A stretch of DNA of 64,000 bases. Source: Actinoallomurus purpureus (GTDB lineage: Bacteria > Actinomycetota > Actinomycetes > Streptosporangiales > Streptosporangiaceae). The position numbers were made by a program, and so were the translations under genes. Positions 26,109 to 34,937 of this stretch are shown here, piece after piece (position 1 is the stretch's first letter; every line of letters begins with the position of its first letter). The stretch covers positions 124,001 through 188,000 of the forward strand of contig NZ_JAMXMY010000004.1 in NCBI RefSeq assembly GCF_024055795.1. Reading direction: 5' to 3'. The notes beneath the pieces are model-generated. The model worked only from the letters and a program-made list of their open reading frames with translations, was not told where the DNA came from and did no database searches.

Positions 26109-28040
26109 CTACCGTGCCGCCAAGGCGGCGGCGCCGACACCCACTCGGTCCGCGGCCGTAGGCGCCGGTGACCGGTGCGTCAGGAACGGGTCCGGACAGG
26201 AATGACGGTGGCCGTGGATTCGTCCGCCGTCTGCGTCGCGGATGGCGCGCGCGGCGTTGATCAGGCCGATGTGACTGAACGCCTGCGGGAAGTTGCCGAG
26301 GGGTTCTCCGGTCGAGGAGTCGACCTCTTCGGCGAGGAGGCCGACGTCGTTGGCGTGTGAGGCGGCGGTCTGGAACACCTGCTCGGCGGGCGCGCGCCGG
26401 CCTGTGAGGGCCAGTGCGTGCGCGAGCCAGAATGTGCACAGGAGGAAGGCGCCTTCTCTCCCCACGATCCCGTCGCAGGTGTCGTAGCGGCGTATCAGCC
26501 CGCGTGAGTCTGTCAGCCGGGTGGCGATGGCCGCGACGGTGGCCCGTACCCGGGGATCGTCGCCAGGCAGGAATCCGACGATCGGGATGGTCAGCGCGGA
26601 CGCGTCGAGTTCGGTGCCGCCGAACGCCTGGGTGAACGTGCCGGCCCGCGGATTCCAGCCCTCCGTGAGGATCGCGTCGCGAATCTGGGCGCGGGTACGC
26701 CCCCAGTCGTCGACGAGGGCGGTGGCCCCCAGGACGGGAGCCAGGGCGATCGCCCGGTCGAGCGCGACCCAGCACATGAGCTTCGAGTGCAGGAAGTGCC
26801 GGCTCGGCCCGCGGGTCTCCCAGATGCCCTGGTCCGGCTCCCGCCAGCGACGGGCGGCTGTTTCGGCCGCGCCACGCAGGAAGGCTCGTGTGACCCCGTC
26901 GAGGTGCTGCTCGGTCGCGTCGTAGGAGAGCCGATGGGCCGCGTCGAGCATCTCGCCGTAGATGTCGAGTTGTCGTTGCCGCCATGCATCGTTGCCGACG
27001 CGCACCGGTGTGCTGCCACGCCAGCCGGTCAGGTGGGGGAGCGGCCGTTCGGTCAGGTCACATTCGCCGCCGATGCCGTACATGATCTGCAGGTCCACGC
27101 CACGGTCGGGCTGCGTGGCCGCGGAGCGGGCGAGGAAGGTGAAGAACGCGGCCTGCTCTCTCTCACACGCGGATGCGGTGGTGAGGGCCTGCACGGTCAT
27201 GCTGGCGTCCCGGATCCAGGTGTAGCGGTAGTCCCAGTTGCGCTGCCCGCCGACGTGTTCGGGCAGGGATGTGGTGGCCGCGGCGACGATCGCTCCCGTG
27301 GGGGCGAATGTCAGGGCGCGCAGCACCCGTCCGCTGTGTCCGACCTTGTCCTGCCATGGTCCCCGGTAATTTGTGTGCAGCCGGGACCAGGAGCGCCAGC
27401 CCGCGATCGTGTCCCTGATGCGGCGGTGGATGAGCCGTGGGGTCCAGCGCGCCGGCTCGGTCTCCCAGGCGGGGCGGGCATCCAGGGCCATGCCGAGGCG
27501 GTCCCCGGCTCTGAGCGTGACCGCGGTGTGCGCGGTCGAACCGCGCACCTGAAAGTCGATGGGCGTTGACAAGGTGAGCACCTGGGCGCCGCCACGGGCG
27601 ATCAGAGCGCCGCGCCGGCGTTCCAGCAGGGGGTGGACCAGCCCGAACTCGGGGCGAGGCGCATAGGTCACCTCCAGGTCGACACGCCCGTCGACGCAGA
27701 TCGCCTCGCGCAGCAGGACGCCGGGGGAGGACACACCCAGCCCGTGCCCGCGTTCGTGTTCGCCCAGGGCCAGCGCGTCGACGAGCACGACCGTGCCGCC
27801 TGGGCAGTGGAAGGTCGTCTCCAGGACGAGAGTGTCCGTCAGGTACCTGCGGGTGACCTCCGCGGGCCCGGACGGGCGGATGGACCAGTGCCCGGCGTCC
27901 TCATCCAGCAGCCTGGCGAAGATCGCCGGACTGTCGAAGCGGGGCGAGCACAGCCAGTCCACCGAGCCGTCGGAGGTGACCAGGGCGGCCGAGCGGCAGT
28001 CGGACAACAGGCCGTGATCACTGATCGGCCGGGTGCTCAC
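26109..28040 (-). CDS. Glycoside hydrolase family 15 protein (glucoamylase/trehalase-like)
   Basis: 643 residues. The start PISDHGLLSDCRSAALVTSDGSVDWLCSPRFDSPAIFARLLD is the typical N-terminus of actinobacterial GH15 proteins. The (alpha/alpha)6 catalytic part begins near residue 265 with NWDYRYTWIRDASMTVQAL and includes GWRGSTPVRVGNDAWRQRQLDIYGE, SRHFLHSKLMCWVALDRAI and the C-terminal GEPLGNFPQAFSHIGLINAA carrying a catalytic acidic site nearby. No signal peptide, so cytoplasmic. Relatives hydrolyse trehalose or alpha-glucan ends. Its start overlaps the end of the DUF5999 gene by 23 bases. Confidence 0.92.
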   Translation of the reverse strand: MSTRPISDHGLLSDCRSAALVTSDGSVDWLCSPRFDSPAIFARLLDEDAGHWSIRPSGPAEVTRRYLTDTLVLETTFHCPGGTVVLVDALALGEHERGHGLGVSSPGVLLREAICVDGRVDLEVTYAPRPEFGLVHPLLERRRGALIARGGAQVLTLSTPIDFQVRGSTAHTAVTLRAGDRLGMALDARPAWETEPARWTPRLIHRRIRDTIAGWRSWSRLHTNYRGPWQDKVGHSGRVLRALTFAPTGAIVAAATTSLPEHVGGQRNWDYRYTWIRDASMTVQALTTASACEREQAAFFTFLARSAATQPDRGVDLQIMYGIGGECDLTERPLPHLTGWRGSTPVRVGNDAWRQRQLDIYGEMLDAAHRLSYDATEQHLDGVTRAFLRGAAETAARRWREPDQGIWETRGPSRHFLHSKLMCWVALDRAIALAPVLGATALVDDWGRTRAQIRDAILTEGWNPRAGTFTQAFGGTELDASALTIPIVGFLPGDDPRVRATVAAIATRLTDSRGLIRRYDTCDGIVGREGAFLLCTFWLAHALALTGRRAPAEQVFQTAASHANDVGLLAEEVDSSTGEPLGNFPQAFSHIGLINAARAIRDADGGRIHGHRHSCPDPFLTHRSPAPTAADRVGVGAAALAAR

Positions 28041-28320
28041 GCCGTATCTCCGCGCTCACGGCAGTGACATGCCGACTTCCGCTGTGGACCGTACCGCGCC
28101 ATGCGGCGCGACCGCGCCTCCGGTACGGTCGCCGTCGGACGTCGGAAGGGCGGTGCGGTGGGACGACACCGCCGTCCGGCAGGAGCTCTCCGGTGTCGTC
28201 GAACAGGACGACACCGTTGCACAGCAGGCTCCACCCCTGCTCGGGATGGCGGGCGACGGTGCGCGCGGCGGCCCGGTCGACGGCGTCGGCCGGCGGGCAG
28301 TGCGGTCGGTGGCAGCACAT
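28018..28320 (-). CDS. DUF5999 family protein
   Basis: 100 residues. MCCHRPHCPPADAVDRAAARTVARHPEQGWSLLCNGVVLFDDTGELLPDG matches the highly conserved small actinobacterial family with a Cys/His-rich start (C2, C3, H4, H7, C8) and the HPEQGWSLLCNGVV core. Function unknown; the Cys/His cluster could bind a metal. The C-terminal 40 residues are Arg-rich and variable. It overlaps the GH15 gene by 23 bp on the same strand, suggesting coupled translation. Confidence 0.8.
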   Translation of the reverse strand: MCCHRPHCPPADAVDRAAARTVARHPEQGWSLLCNGVVLFDDTGELLPDGGVVPPHRPSDVRRRPYRRRGRAAWRGTVHSGSRHVTAVSAEIRREHPADQ

Positions 28321-28592
28321 CGCGTACCTCCAAAGGTCTTCGGCGATCGGCGATTCCGTATCGCGCCCTCAGTGAGAGATAGGCGCGCTGGTTACAGCGG
28401 AAGACGCGGCCCGGCCGGCTGTAACCCCTTCCCCAATCCGTGACCGAAGGGCCGCGAAAGCGGATATGCGATGACATCCGCCCGAGAGGCGAGCGGGATG
28501 GTCGAGGTGTATGTCTCGTCGACCTGATGACCGGCCGGGGTTCCCGCGACGCCGGCCACGCGGGCGCCACGGCGACCCGGTCAGCGTCCGCC

Positions 28593-28913
28593 TCAGGTGG
28601 CGTCGGTGTCGTAGGGCGGGTGCTCACCGTACGGGAGAAGGGGTCGGTCATCGTACGGATGGCGATCACCATCGAGATCGTCGAGCAGATGCTTTTTGAC
28701 GAAGCGGCGCGGGTGGAGGTCCATGAGATTCAGGTCGGCATGCTCAGGCCCGAGCCCGGCCTTGATCTCGCCCGTGGCGGCCTCGGCCAGCCGGCGCAGC
28801 CGGCGCAGCGTCCGCGCGGCCTTGCGGGCGACCGTTGGCAGCTCGTCCGGGCCGAAAATGATCAATGCCAGCACCAAGAGCAGCACGAGTTTCACGAACC
28901 CGATGTCGAACAT
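28593..28913 (-). CDS. tatB: Sec-independent protein translocase subunit TatB
   Basis: 106 residues. MFDIGFVKLVLLLVLALIIFGPDELPTVARKAARTLRRLRRLA has the short N-terminal membrane helix, FGP hinge and amphipathic helix of TatB; EIKAGLGPEHADLNLMDLHPRRFVKKHLLDD is typical of the actinobacterial TatB C-terminus. TatB binds twin-arginine precursors together with TatC. The tatA-like gene lies 86 bp upstream on the same strand, and no tatC is nearby. Confidence 0.88.
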   Translation of the reverse strand: MFDIGFVKLVLLLVLALIIFGPDELPTVARKAARTLRRLRRLAEAATGEIKAGLGPEHADLNLMDLHPRRFVKKHLLDDLDGDRHPYDDRPLLPYGEHPPYDTDAT

Positions 28914-28999
28914 GGTCTGGATCTTCCTCGGCAGATCGTCACGCCGACCCTGGCGTCACCGGATCGAGAGCGTTTCCCGCCGGCGCCCGGGGCGACGGT

Positions 29000-29248
29000 T
29001 CAGTCTCGTCGTGCGCGCTGCTCCGGCGGCGGGAACGGTTCGGGATCGGAATCGACCGCCGTCTGCGAGGCGGCGTTCACGCTGCGCACCGCAGGCTCAT
29101 CGTCGCCGTGCAACTCTCGGACCTCGGACTTGAAGATCCGCAACGATCGTCCCAGCGAACGGGCCGCGTCCGGCAGCTTTTTGGACCCGAACAGCACCAG
29201 TACCGCCATCGCGACGATCAGCCAGTGCCACACGGACAGCTCCCCCAT
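29000..29248 (-). CDS. tatA: Sec-independent protein translocase subunit TatA
   Basis: 82 residues from ATG 29248 (AAGGGAG upstream). GELSVWHWLIVAMAVLVLFGSKKLPDAARSLGRSLRIFKSEVREL is the canonical TatA membrane helix, FGxxKLP hinge and amphipathic helix; the acidic/Pro tail is disordered. TatA oligomers form the export pore. Together with the downstream tatB it looks like a two-gene unit separate from tatC. Confidence 0.9.
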   Translation of the reverse strand: MGELSVWHWLIVAMAVLVLFGSKKLPDAARSLGRSLRIFKSEVRELHGDDEPAVRSVNAASQTAVDSDPEPFPPPEQRARRD

Positions 29249-29483
29249 CGTGGTCTCCCTTCTTGTGGTGTGCCGGCACGTGCAGCGCACGCGCGGGGTG
29301 CACTCACTGAGAGATAGACCGCGAGGTTACGGCCCCGTACGCGCGAGCAGGTACGCGCGCTGGTCGAGCTGGAGCAGCGGATCATCACCACCGGCCGGGC
29401 ATAGCCGGTGAACGTGGGCCGGTGCCGGGGGCGTGTCCGGTTCGCATATGCCGGCGATATGCCGTGCTGCTTAGGCTCCAGGT

Positions 29484-30191
29484 ATGCGCGTGCTGATCGT
29501 GGAGGACGAGCCCTACCTGGCCGAAGCCGTCCGTGACGGTCTCCGGCTGGAAGCGATCGCCGCCGACATCGCCGGCGACGGCGACACCGCCCTGGAACTG
29601 CTCAGCATCAACTCCTACGACCTCGCGGTCCTCGACCGCGACATCCCCGGCCCCTCCGGCGACGAGATCGCCCGACGAATCGTCGCCTCCGGCAGCGGCA
29701 CCCCGATCCTCATGCTCACCGCCGCCGACCGGATCGACGACAAGGCTTCGGGGTTCGGGCTCGGCGCCGACGACTACCTCACCAAACCCTTCGAGCTTCG
29801 CGAGCTCGTCATGCGGCTAAGGGCGCTCGACCGCAGACGCGCGCACGCCCGACCCCCGGTCAGCGAGATCGCGGGCCTGCGGCTGGACCCCTTCCGCCGG
29901 GAGGTCTTCCGCGACGGACGCTACGTCGCGCTCACCCGCAAGCAGTTCGCCGTGCTCGAAATCCTCGTCGCCGCCGAAGGCGGTGTCATCAGCGCCGAAG
30001 AACTCTTGGAGCGGGCCTGGGACGCCAACGCCGACCCCTTCACCAACGCCGTCCGCATCACCGTCTCCGCATTGCGCAAACGACTCGGCGAACCATGGCT
30101 CATCGCCACGGTGCCCGGCGTCGGCTACCGAATCGACACCGGCATGAACACCGGCATTGACCCCGCCCACCCTGGCAGCACTCATGACTAG
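29484..30191 (+). CDS. OmpR-family response regulator
   Basis: 235 residues. Receiver domain (1-118) with acidic EDEP near residue 8, phospho-acceptor Asp in LAVLDRDIPG (about 53), and GADDYLTKPF (Lys about 103). A C-terminal winged HTH (about 130-222) contains VALTRKQFAVLEILVAAEGGVISAEELLERAWD and a recognition helix NAVRITVSALRKRLG. The stop overlaps the histidine kinase start, so the pair is translated together. Note DRDIPG where DxxMPG is usual. Confidence 0.95.
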   Translation: MRVLIVEDEPYLAEAVRDGLRLEAIAADIAGDGDTALELLSINSYDLAVLDRDIPGPSGDEIARRIVASGSGTPILMLTAADRIDDKASGFGLGADDYLTKPFELRELVMRLRALDRRRAHARPPVSEIAGLRLDPFRREVFRDGRYVALTRKQFAVLEILVAAEGGVISAEELLERAWDANADPFTNAVRITVSALRKRLGEPWLIATVPGVGYRIDTGMNTGIDPAHPGSTHD

Positions 30192-31299
30192 ACGCCCAGG
30201 GCTCAGCGCCCGACTGAAACTCACCATCAGCTACGCCGGATTCCTCCTCCTCGCCGGCGCTCTCCTGCTGGCCGTGGTATGGGTATTCGTGCTGCGCCAC
30301 GTACCCGACGAAGACCCCGAATCCATCCGGAGGAAGTTCGGCGGCGTGATCATCGTGGCGGCCAACCGCACCGACCTCCTGCGCGGCTTCGCCCCCGCCG
30401 CGGCCACAACGCTGGCCTTCCTATTCGTGTTCGGCCTCCTGGGAGGATGGATCCTCGCCGGCCGGATGCTCGCACCACTCACACGGATCGCAGACGCGGC
30501 ACGGATAGCCTCCAACGGATCGCTATCCCACCGAATCCGCATAAAAGGCCCCAAAGACGAATTCCGCGAACTCGCCGACGTGTTCGACACCATGCTCGAA
30601 CAACTCCAATCCCACGTCACCGAACAGCGACGATTCGCAGCCAACGCCTCCCACGAACTGCGCACCCCGCTGGCAATCTCGCGGACGCTCCTCGACGTCG
30701 CCCGCAACGACCCCACGCGGGATCAGGGTGAACTCATCGAACGCCTCCACACCGTCAACACGCGGGCGATCGACCTCACCGAGGCCCTCCTGCTGCTCAG
30801 CCGCGGCGACCGCAGGAGCTTCACCCGCGAGCCCGTCGACCTCTCCCTCATCGCCGAAGAAGCCACCGAAACACTGCTTCCTCTCGCCGAAAAACGTCAG
30901 ATCACCCTCGACGTCACCGGCCAGACAACACAAACCGTCGGCTCCGCGGCGCTCCTACTGCGGATGGTGACCAACCTCGTCCAGAACGCCATCGTCCACA
31001 ACCTCCCCGCCGGCGGCACCGTAACGATCAACACCGAATCGCAGCACAACACCAGCGTGCTGCGGGTCGAGAACACCGGCCACCCGCTCCCACCAGAACT
31101 CGTACCGACCCTCACCGAACCCTTCCAACGCGGAACAGAACGCATACGCACCGACGAGCATGTCGGCGTCGGCCTCGGGCTGGCCATCGTGCACAGCATC
31201 GTCCGAGCACACGACGGGACCCTCGACCTCACACCCCGCCCCACCGGCGGTCTCCTCGTCACGATCCGACTTCCCGAGGTCTGCCCAATCAACGGCTGA
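30184..31299 (+). CDS. Sensor histidine kinase
   Basis: 371 residues from ATG 30184, which overlaps the response regulator stop. Two membrane helices (about 15-40 and 78-102) flank a short extracytoplasmic loop of about 35 residues. A HAMP region follows (GRMLAPLTRIADAARIASNGSLSHRI), then the phosphorylation helix FAANASHELRTPL (His about 163) and the ATPase domain with NLVQNAIVHN, VENTG and GVGLGLAIVHSIVRAHDG. The small sensor loop suggests detection of membrane or local stress. The lipoprotein, HlyD remnant and MacB-like permease that follow are plausible regulatory targets. Confidence 0.95.
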   Translation: MTRRPGLSARLKLTISYAGFLLLAGALLLAVVWVFVLRHVPDEDPESIRRKFGGVIIVAANRTDLLRGFAPAAATTLAFLFVFGLLGGWILAGRMLAPLTRIADAARIASNGSLSHRIRIKGPKDEFRELADVFDTMLEQLQSHVTEQRRFAANASHELRTPLAISRTLLDVARNDPTRDQGELIERLHTVNTRAIDLTEALLLLSRGDRRSFTREPVDLSLIAEEATETLLPLAEKRQITLDVTGQTTQTVGSAALLLRMVTNLVQNAIVHNLPAGGTVTINTESQHNTSVLRVENTGHPLPPELVPTLTEPFQRGTERIRTDEHVGVGLGLAIVHSIVRAHDGTLDLTPRPTGGLLVTIRLPEVCPING

Positions 31300-31492
31300 T
31301 CTTGGCGGGCGTGGCGGCGAGCTCGTCCTGGATGCTCGGCACTGCGATGTTCACGGACGGGTCGTCCAGCACCTGCAGTAGCCGGGCTGTCACGATCAGC
31401 AGCGGCGGGACCATCTCACTGCCGGCTTGCGCCAGTTCCTTGATGCCGGGGATTCGGTGTATCGCGGGCGTATCGAAAATCGCATACGCCAC
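31289..31492 (-). other. Possible remnant or small ORF with MFS-like first-helix motif
   Basis: A 67-codon minus-strand frame ends LLIVTARLLQVLDDPSVNIAVPSIQDELAATPAKISR. The part VLDDPSVNIAVPSIQDELAATP resembles the conserved first helix of EmrB-type MFS exporters (LDxxIVNxALPSIxxDLxAT), but nothing else of such a gene remains. It overlaps the convergent kinase stop by 11 bases. It could be a degraded exporter or chance. Confidence 0.25.
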
Positions 31493-31559
31493 CGCAACAG
31501 TCTTCCGTCTTCAGTGAAGGCATGGACCACAGCGCATCACGCCCCCAGAAAGGGAGACG

Positions 31560-32072
31560 ATGAACAAGGCCTTTGTGTTGCTGGCCGCTTCGGCCGCCGC
31601 CCTTGCCCTGACAGTCGCGGGATGCGGCGGCTCCGGCGACTCGAAATCCAGCTCGTCCGGCTCGAACGCGAACCCCACTTTGGAGCAGGCGGTGAAGTAC
31701 GCGCAGTGCATGCGCGAAAACGGCGTAACCAGCTTCCCCGACCCCGACAAGAACGGCAGGTTCATGATCGCAGCGGGGGGGCCGAACAGAAACTCGCCGC
31801 AGTTCAAGAAGGCACAGCAGGCGTGCAAATCGCAGGAGCCGCCCGGGATACAGGACGACCCCGCACAGAGGGCCCAAGACCAGAAGGAATGGCTGAAGTG
31901 GGCCCAGTGCATGCGCAAGAACGGCATACCAGACATCCCCGACCCGCAGGACGGGCGCCTTCTGGTGCCGAGGGACAGGATCAACACCAACTCACCGCAG
32001 TTCAAGAAGGCGATGAACGCATGCCGCGACGTGGCCCACGTGGGAGGAGGCTCCGAGAATGGCAACGGCTGA
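31560..32072 (+). CDS. Lipoprotein with duplicated CMR/NSPQFKKA motif
   Basis: 170 residues. Signal peptide with lipobox VAGC (Cys about 22) and Ser/Gly linker, then two homologous halves: YAQCMRENGVTSFPDPD...NSPQFKKAQQACK (about 47-92) and WAQCMRKNGIPDIPDPQ...NSPQFKKAMNACRD (about 117-160). Each half has a Cys pair probably forming a disulfide. AAAGGGAG lies before the ATG. Such lipoproteins commonly sit ahead of HlyD-like and MacB-like export genes in actinomycetes, as here; their role is unknown, perhaps a periplasmic accessory of the exporter. Confidence 0.85.
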   Translation: MNKAFVLLAASAAALALTVAGCGGSGDSKSSSSGSNANPTLEQAVKYAQCMRENGVTSFPDPDKNGRFMIAAGGPNRNSPQFKKAQQACKSQEPPGIQDDPAQRAQDQKEWLKWAQCMRKNGIPDIPDPQDGRLLVPRDRINTNSPQFKKAMNACRDVAHVGGGSENGNG

Positions 32073-32372
32073 GATCGGGACCCCGGCGAGCACCGGCATC
32101 CCCCCTGAGGCGCCCGCCCGCCCGTGGTGGAGACGCGAGCGGCGCAGGCTACTCGGCGGCAGCGTCGCAGTCGTGGTCGCGGGCGGTGGCGTGGCTCTCG
32201 CCGTGACGGGCCTGTACGGCGACGACGGCAAGCCCACCACGAGGGCCGGCGACGGGACATCTCTCGCGGCGGTCCAGGAGGGCCCGCTCTCCTCGCAGGT
32301 CAGCCAGAGCGGGACGCTCTCGTACTCGGCCGGCGCCGACGGGATCCCGTACTCGGTGGTCAACCGGGCGAG
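32059..32372 (+). pseudogene. HlyD/peptidoglycan-binding-type adaptor, truncated after about 105 residues
   Basis: From ATG 32059 (GGGAGGAGG upstream, overlapping the lipoprotein stop) the protein has an N-terminal cytoplasmic basic stretch, one membrane helix (about residues 30-52, LLGGSVAVVVAGGGVALAVTGLY) and SLAAVQEGPLSSQVSQSGTLSYSAGADGIPYSVVNRA, the usual opening of actinobacterial adaptor proteins of macrolide-type exporters. It then switches into ABC ATPase sequence read in the wrong frame and stops at 32511. The peptidoglycan-binding and barrel-sandwich domains (about 250 residues) are deleted. Confidence 0.75.
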
Positions 32373-32949
<577 letters not shown>

Positions 32950-32953
<4 letters not shown>

Positions 32954-34152
32954 GGCTGTCCGACCAGATGCGCGTGGCCGGCATCGGAATCCGGGCTCGC
33001 CGCCTGCGGGCCGCCTTGTCCGCGCTCGGGATAGCGATCGGCACCGCGGCGATCGTGGCGGTGCTCGGCCTGTCCGCGTCCTCCCAGGCCGGGCTCCTGG
33101 CCCAGATCGACCAGTTCGGCACGAACCTGCTGACCGCGAACACCGGCCATTCGTTCACCGGCGGGACGGCACAGCTCCCGGTCGGCGCGCCGCAACGGAT
33201 CTCCCACCTGCCCGATGTCGAGCACGTGGCGCACGCCGCTGCCATCGAGAACACGAACGTGTACCGCAGCCCGCTGATCCCGGTGGTCGAGACCAACGCC
33301 CTGAAGGTACAGGCCGCCAGCCTCAACCTCCCCGAAGTGATCGGAACCAGCGTGGCTCAGGGCCACTGGCTGAACCCGGCGACCGAGCGGCAGCCGGTCA
33401 CCGTGCTCGGCGCGCTCGCCGCGCAGCGCCTCGGGATCGATCGTGTCCATCCGGGCGAGCGGATCTGGCTGAAGAACCAGTGGTTCTACGTCGCCGGCAT
33501 CCTGAAGCCCGCGACGCTGTCGACCGACATCGACACCAGTGCCTTGATCGGCTACCCGGCCGCGGAGCGTTATCTCAGCTACGCGACCGTCGACAAAGGC
33601 ACGGCGGTGGCCGGACCTCCGACGACGGTGTACGTGCGGGCCCGTACGGACAAGGTGGACTCGGTGCATGGAGTGCTCGCGCAGACCGCGAACCCCGAGT
33701 CACCCAGCGACGTCGACGTCAGCCAGCCCTCCGACGCGCTCACCGCGCGAGCCGCCGCGAAGGGCGCGTTCAACAGCCTGTTCCTCGGGCTCGGGCTGGT
33801 GGCGCTGATCGTGGGCGCGGTCGGGGTCGCGAACATCATGATCATCTCGGTGCTGGAACGGCGATCGGAGATCGGGCTGCGCCGGGCGCTTGGCGCGACC
33901 CGGGGACAGATCCGCACTCAGTTCCTGTCCGAAGCGGTCATGCTCGCGTTGCTCGGCGGGGTGGCCGGAGTCGCGGCCGGAGCGCTGACCACCGCGATCT
34001 ACGCGAACACGAAGGGCTGGGCGGTGGTCATCCCGGTCCAGGCGTGGGCCGGCGGGATCGGCGCCGCGATCGTGATCGGTGCGATCGCCGGCCTGCTGCC
34101 GGCCCTTCGAGCCGCCCGCCTCTCCCCCACCGAGGCGCTGCGTGCGCTGTGA
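32950..34152 (+). CDS. MacB-like ABC transporter permease (FtsX domain)
   Basis: 400 residues, apparently intact. N-terminal helix (about 20-45, ALSALGIAIGTAAIVAVLGLS), a large extracytoplasmic MacB periplasmic core domain (about 50-265), then three C-terminal helices with NSLFLGLGLVALIVGAVGVANIMIISVLERRSEIGLRRALGATRGQI, the FtsX signature. The final PALRAARLSPTEALRAL is typical. It starts on the ATPase stop (ATGA). Since the ATPase and adaptor are broken, it can only work if another ATPase pairs with it. Confidence 0.9.
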
Positions 34153-34290
34153 TCGCCGAATGGCGCTTGGACACCGAGCCGTACATGCATTGTGGTTTCA
34201 GCGGGCACTGCGACCTGGTCGGCGGCGCCAACATCGCCCGGCGCAACCCGAGCGGAACCATCACCACCAACAGCAGAAATCCGTTCCCGG
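34153..34290 (+). pseudogene. Possible TnpB (IS605 OrfB) zinc-ribbon remnant
   Basis: Plus-strand codons give YMHCGFSGHCDLVGGANIARRN, which resembles the C-terminal zinc ribbon and final RuvC Asp helix of TnpB proteins (CGFxxHADxxGAxNIARR). Only the second half of the ribbon is left, and the upstream part of the gene is absent because the permease gene abuts it. The match is short; the downstream IS-like hairpin strengthens it. Confidence 0.35.
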
Positions 34291-34431
34291 TGGTGATCAC
34301 GCACCGTCGAGCCGGACGGCACCTCCCCGGTACCGCACCAGCACGGCGTGACCCAAGACGACGCCCCCATCACGGCACCGCCAACAGGTCCCATGGCCGG
34401 CCGCGGCCCGCCTCACCCCCATGGGGAGTCG

Positions 34432-34448
34432 CTCGCCCGAAAGGCGAG
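34432..34448 (+). mobile_element. IS200/IS605-like right-end hairpin
   Basis: CTCGCC (34432-34437), loop CGAAA, GGCGAG (34443-34448), followed by GATCAAC. It lies about 150 bp after the TnpB-like piece, where such elements end and where the guide-RNA scaffold of TnpB terminates. Compare the hairpin at 20673-20688, also followed by GAGGA-type sequence. Confidence 0.4.
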
Positions 34449-34562
34449 GATCAACCGACATGGTTAGTAACACGGCCAACGTTAGTTGACGCGGCACTAC
34501 AATGCAGGTCCTCTTGATCCAGAGGGGTGGCGAGCCCCCTCCTCATCCAGATAGGGAAGAGC

Positions 34563-34778
34563 ATGGAACGGCCTGACGAGGATCTGAGCGATGCGTTCGC
34601 GCGGGGCCTTCACAAGTACCGTCAGCAGCGCCAAGCGGAGGAACGGATCCGCCAGCAGAAGGAATTGAAAAGCGCCGCGAAGGTGATGGGCTACTTCGGT
34701 ATCGGATGCTTGGCACTGATAGGCCTCTTCATGCTGGTCAGCATGATCTACTTCCTTACCTCGTTTCCTCCAAAGTAG
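34563..34778 (+). CDS. Small membrane protein
   Basis: 71 residues from ATG 34563 (AGGGAAGA upstream). An N-terminal charged helix (DLSDAFARGLHKYRQQRQAEERIRQQKELKSAA) with coiled-coil-like pattern precedes one membrane helix (YFGIGCLALIGLFMLVSMIYFLT) and a four-residue tail, so the helical part should face the cytoplasm. Family not recognised. A 5' hairpin (GAGGGG...CCCCCTC, 34521-34540) lies in its leader. Confidence 0.65.
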   Translation: MERPDEDLSDAFARGLHKYRQQRQAEERIRQQKELKSAAKVMGYFGIGCLALIGLFMLVSMIYFLTSFPPK

Positions 34779-34937
34779 CGTTCCGCGACCGGGTCCTGGA
34801 TACCGGTCCCTGCGCGTCGTATTCGGTTACATTCAGCCAGGCTGGAAGAATGCGAGCATTTTCTGGCTGGCGTCCGGCGACGTCAGGATTTCCTGGACGT
34901 GCGCTCGCGGGAGATCGACCCGTGGTGCGCGGCCCCT

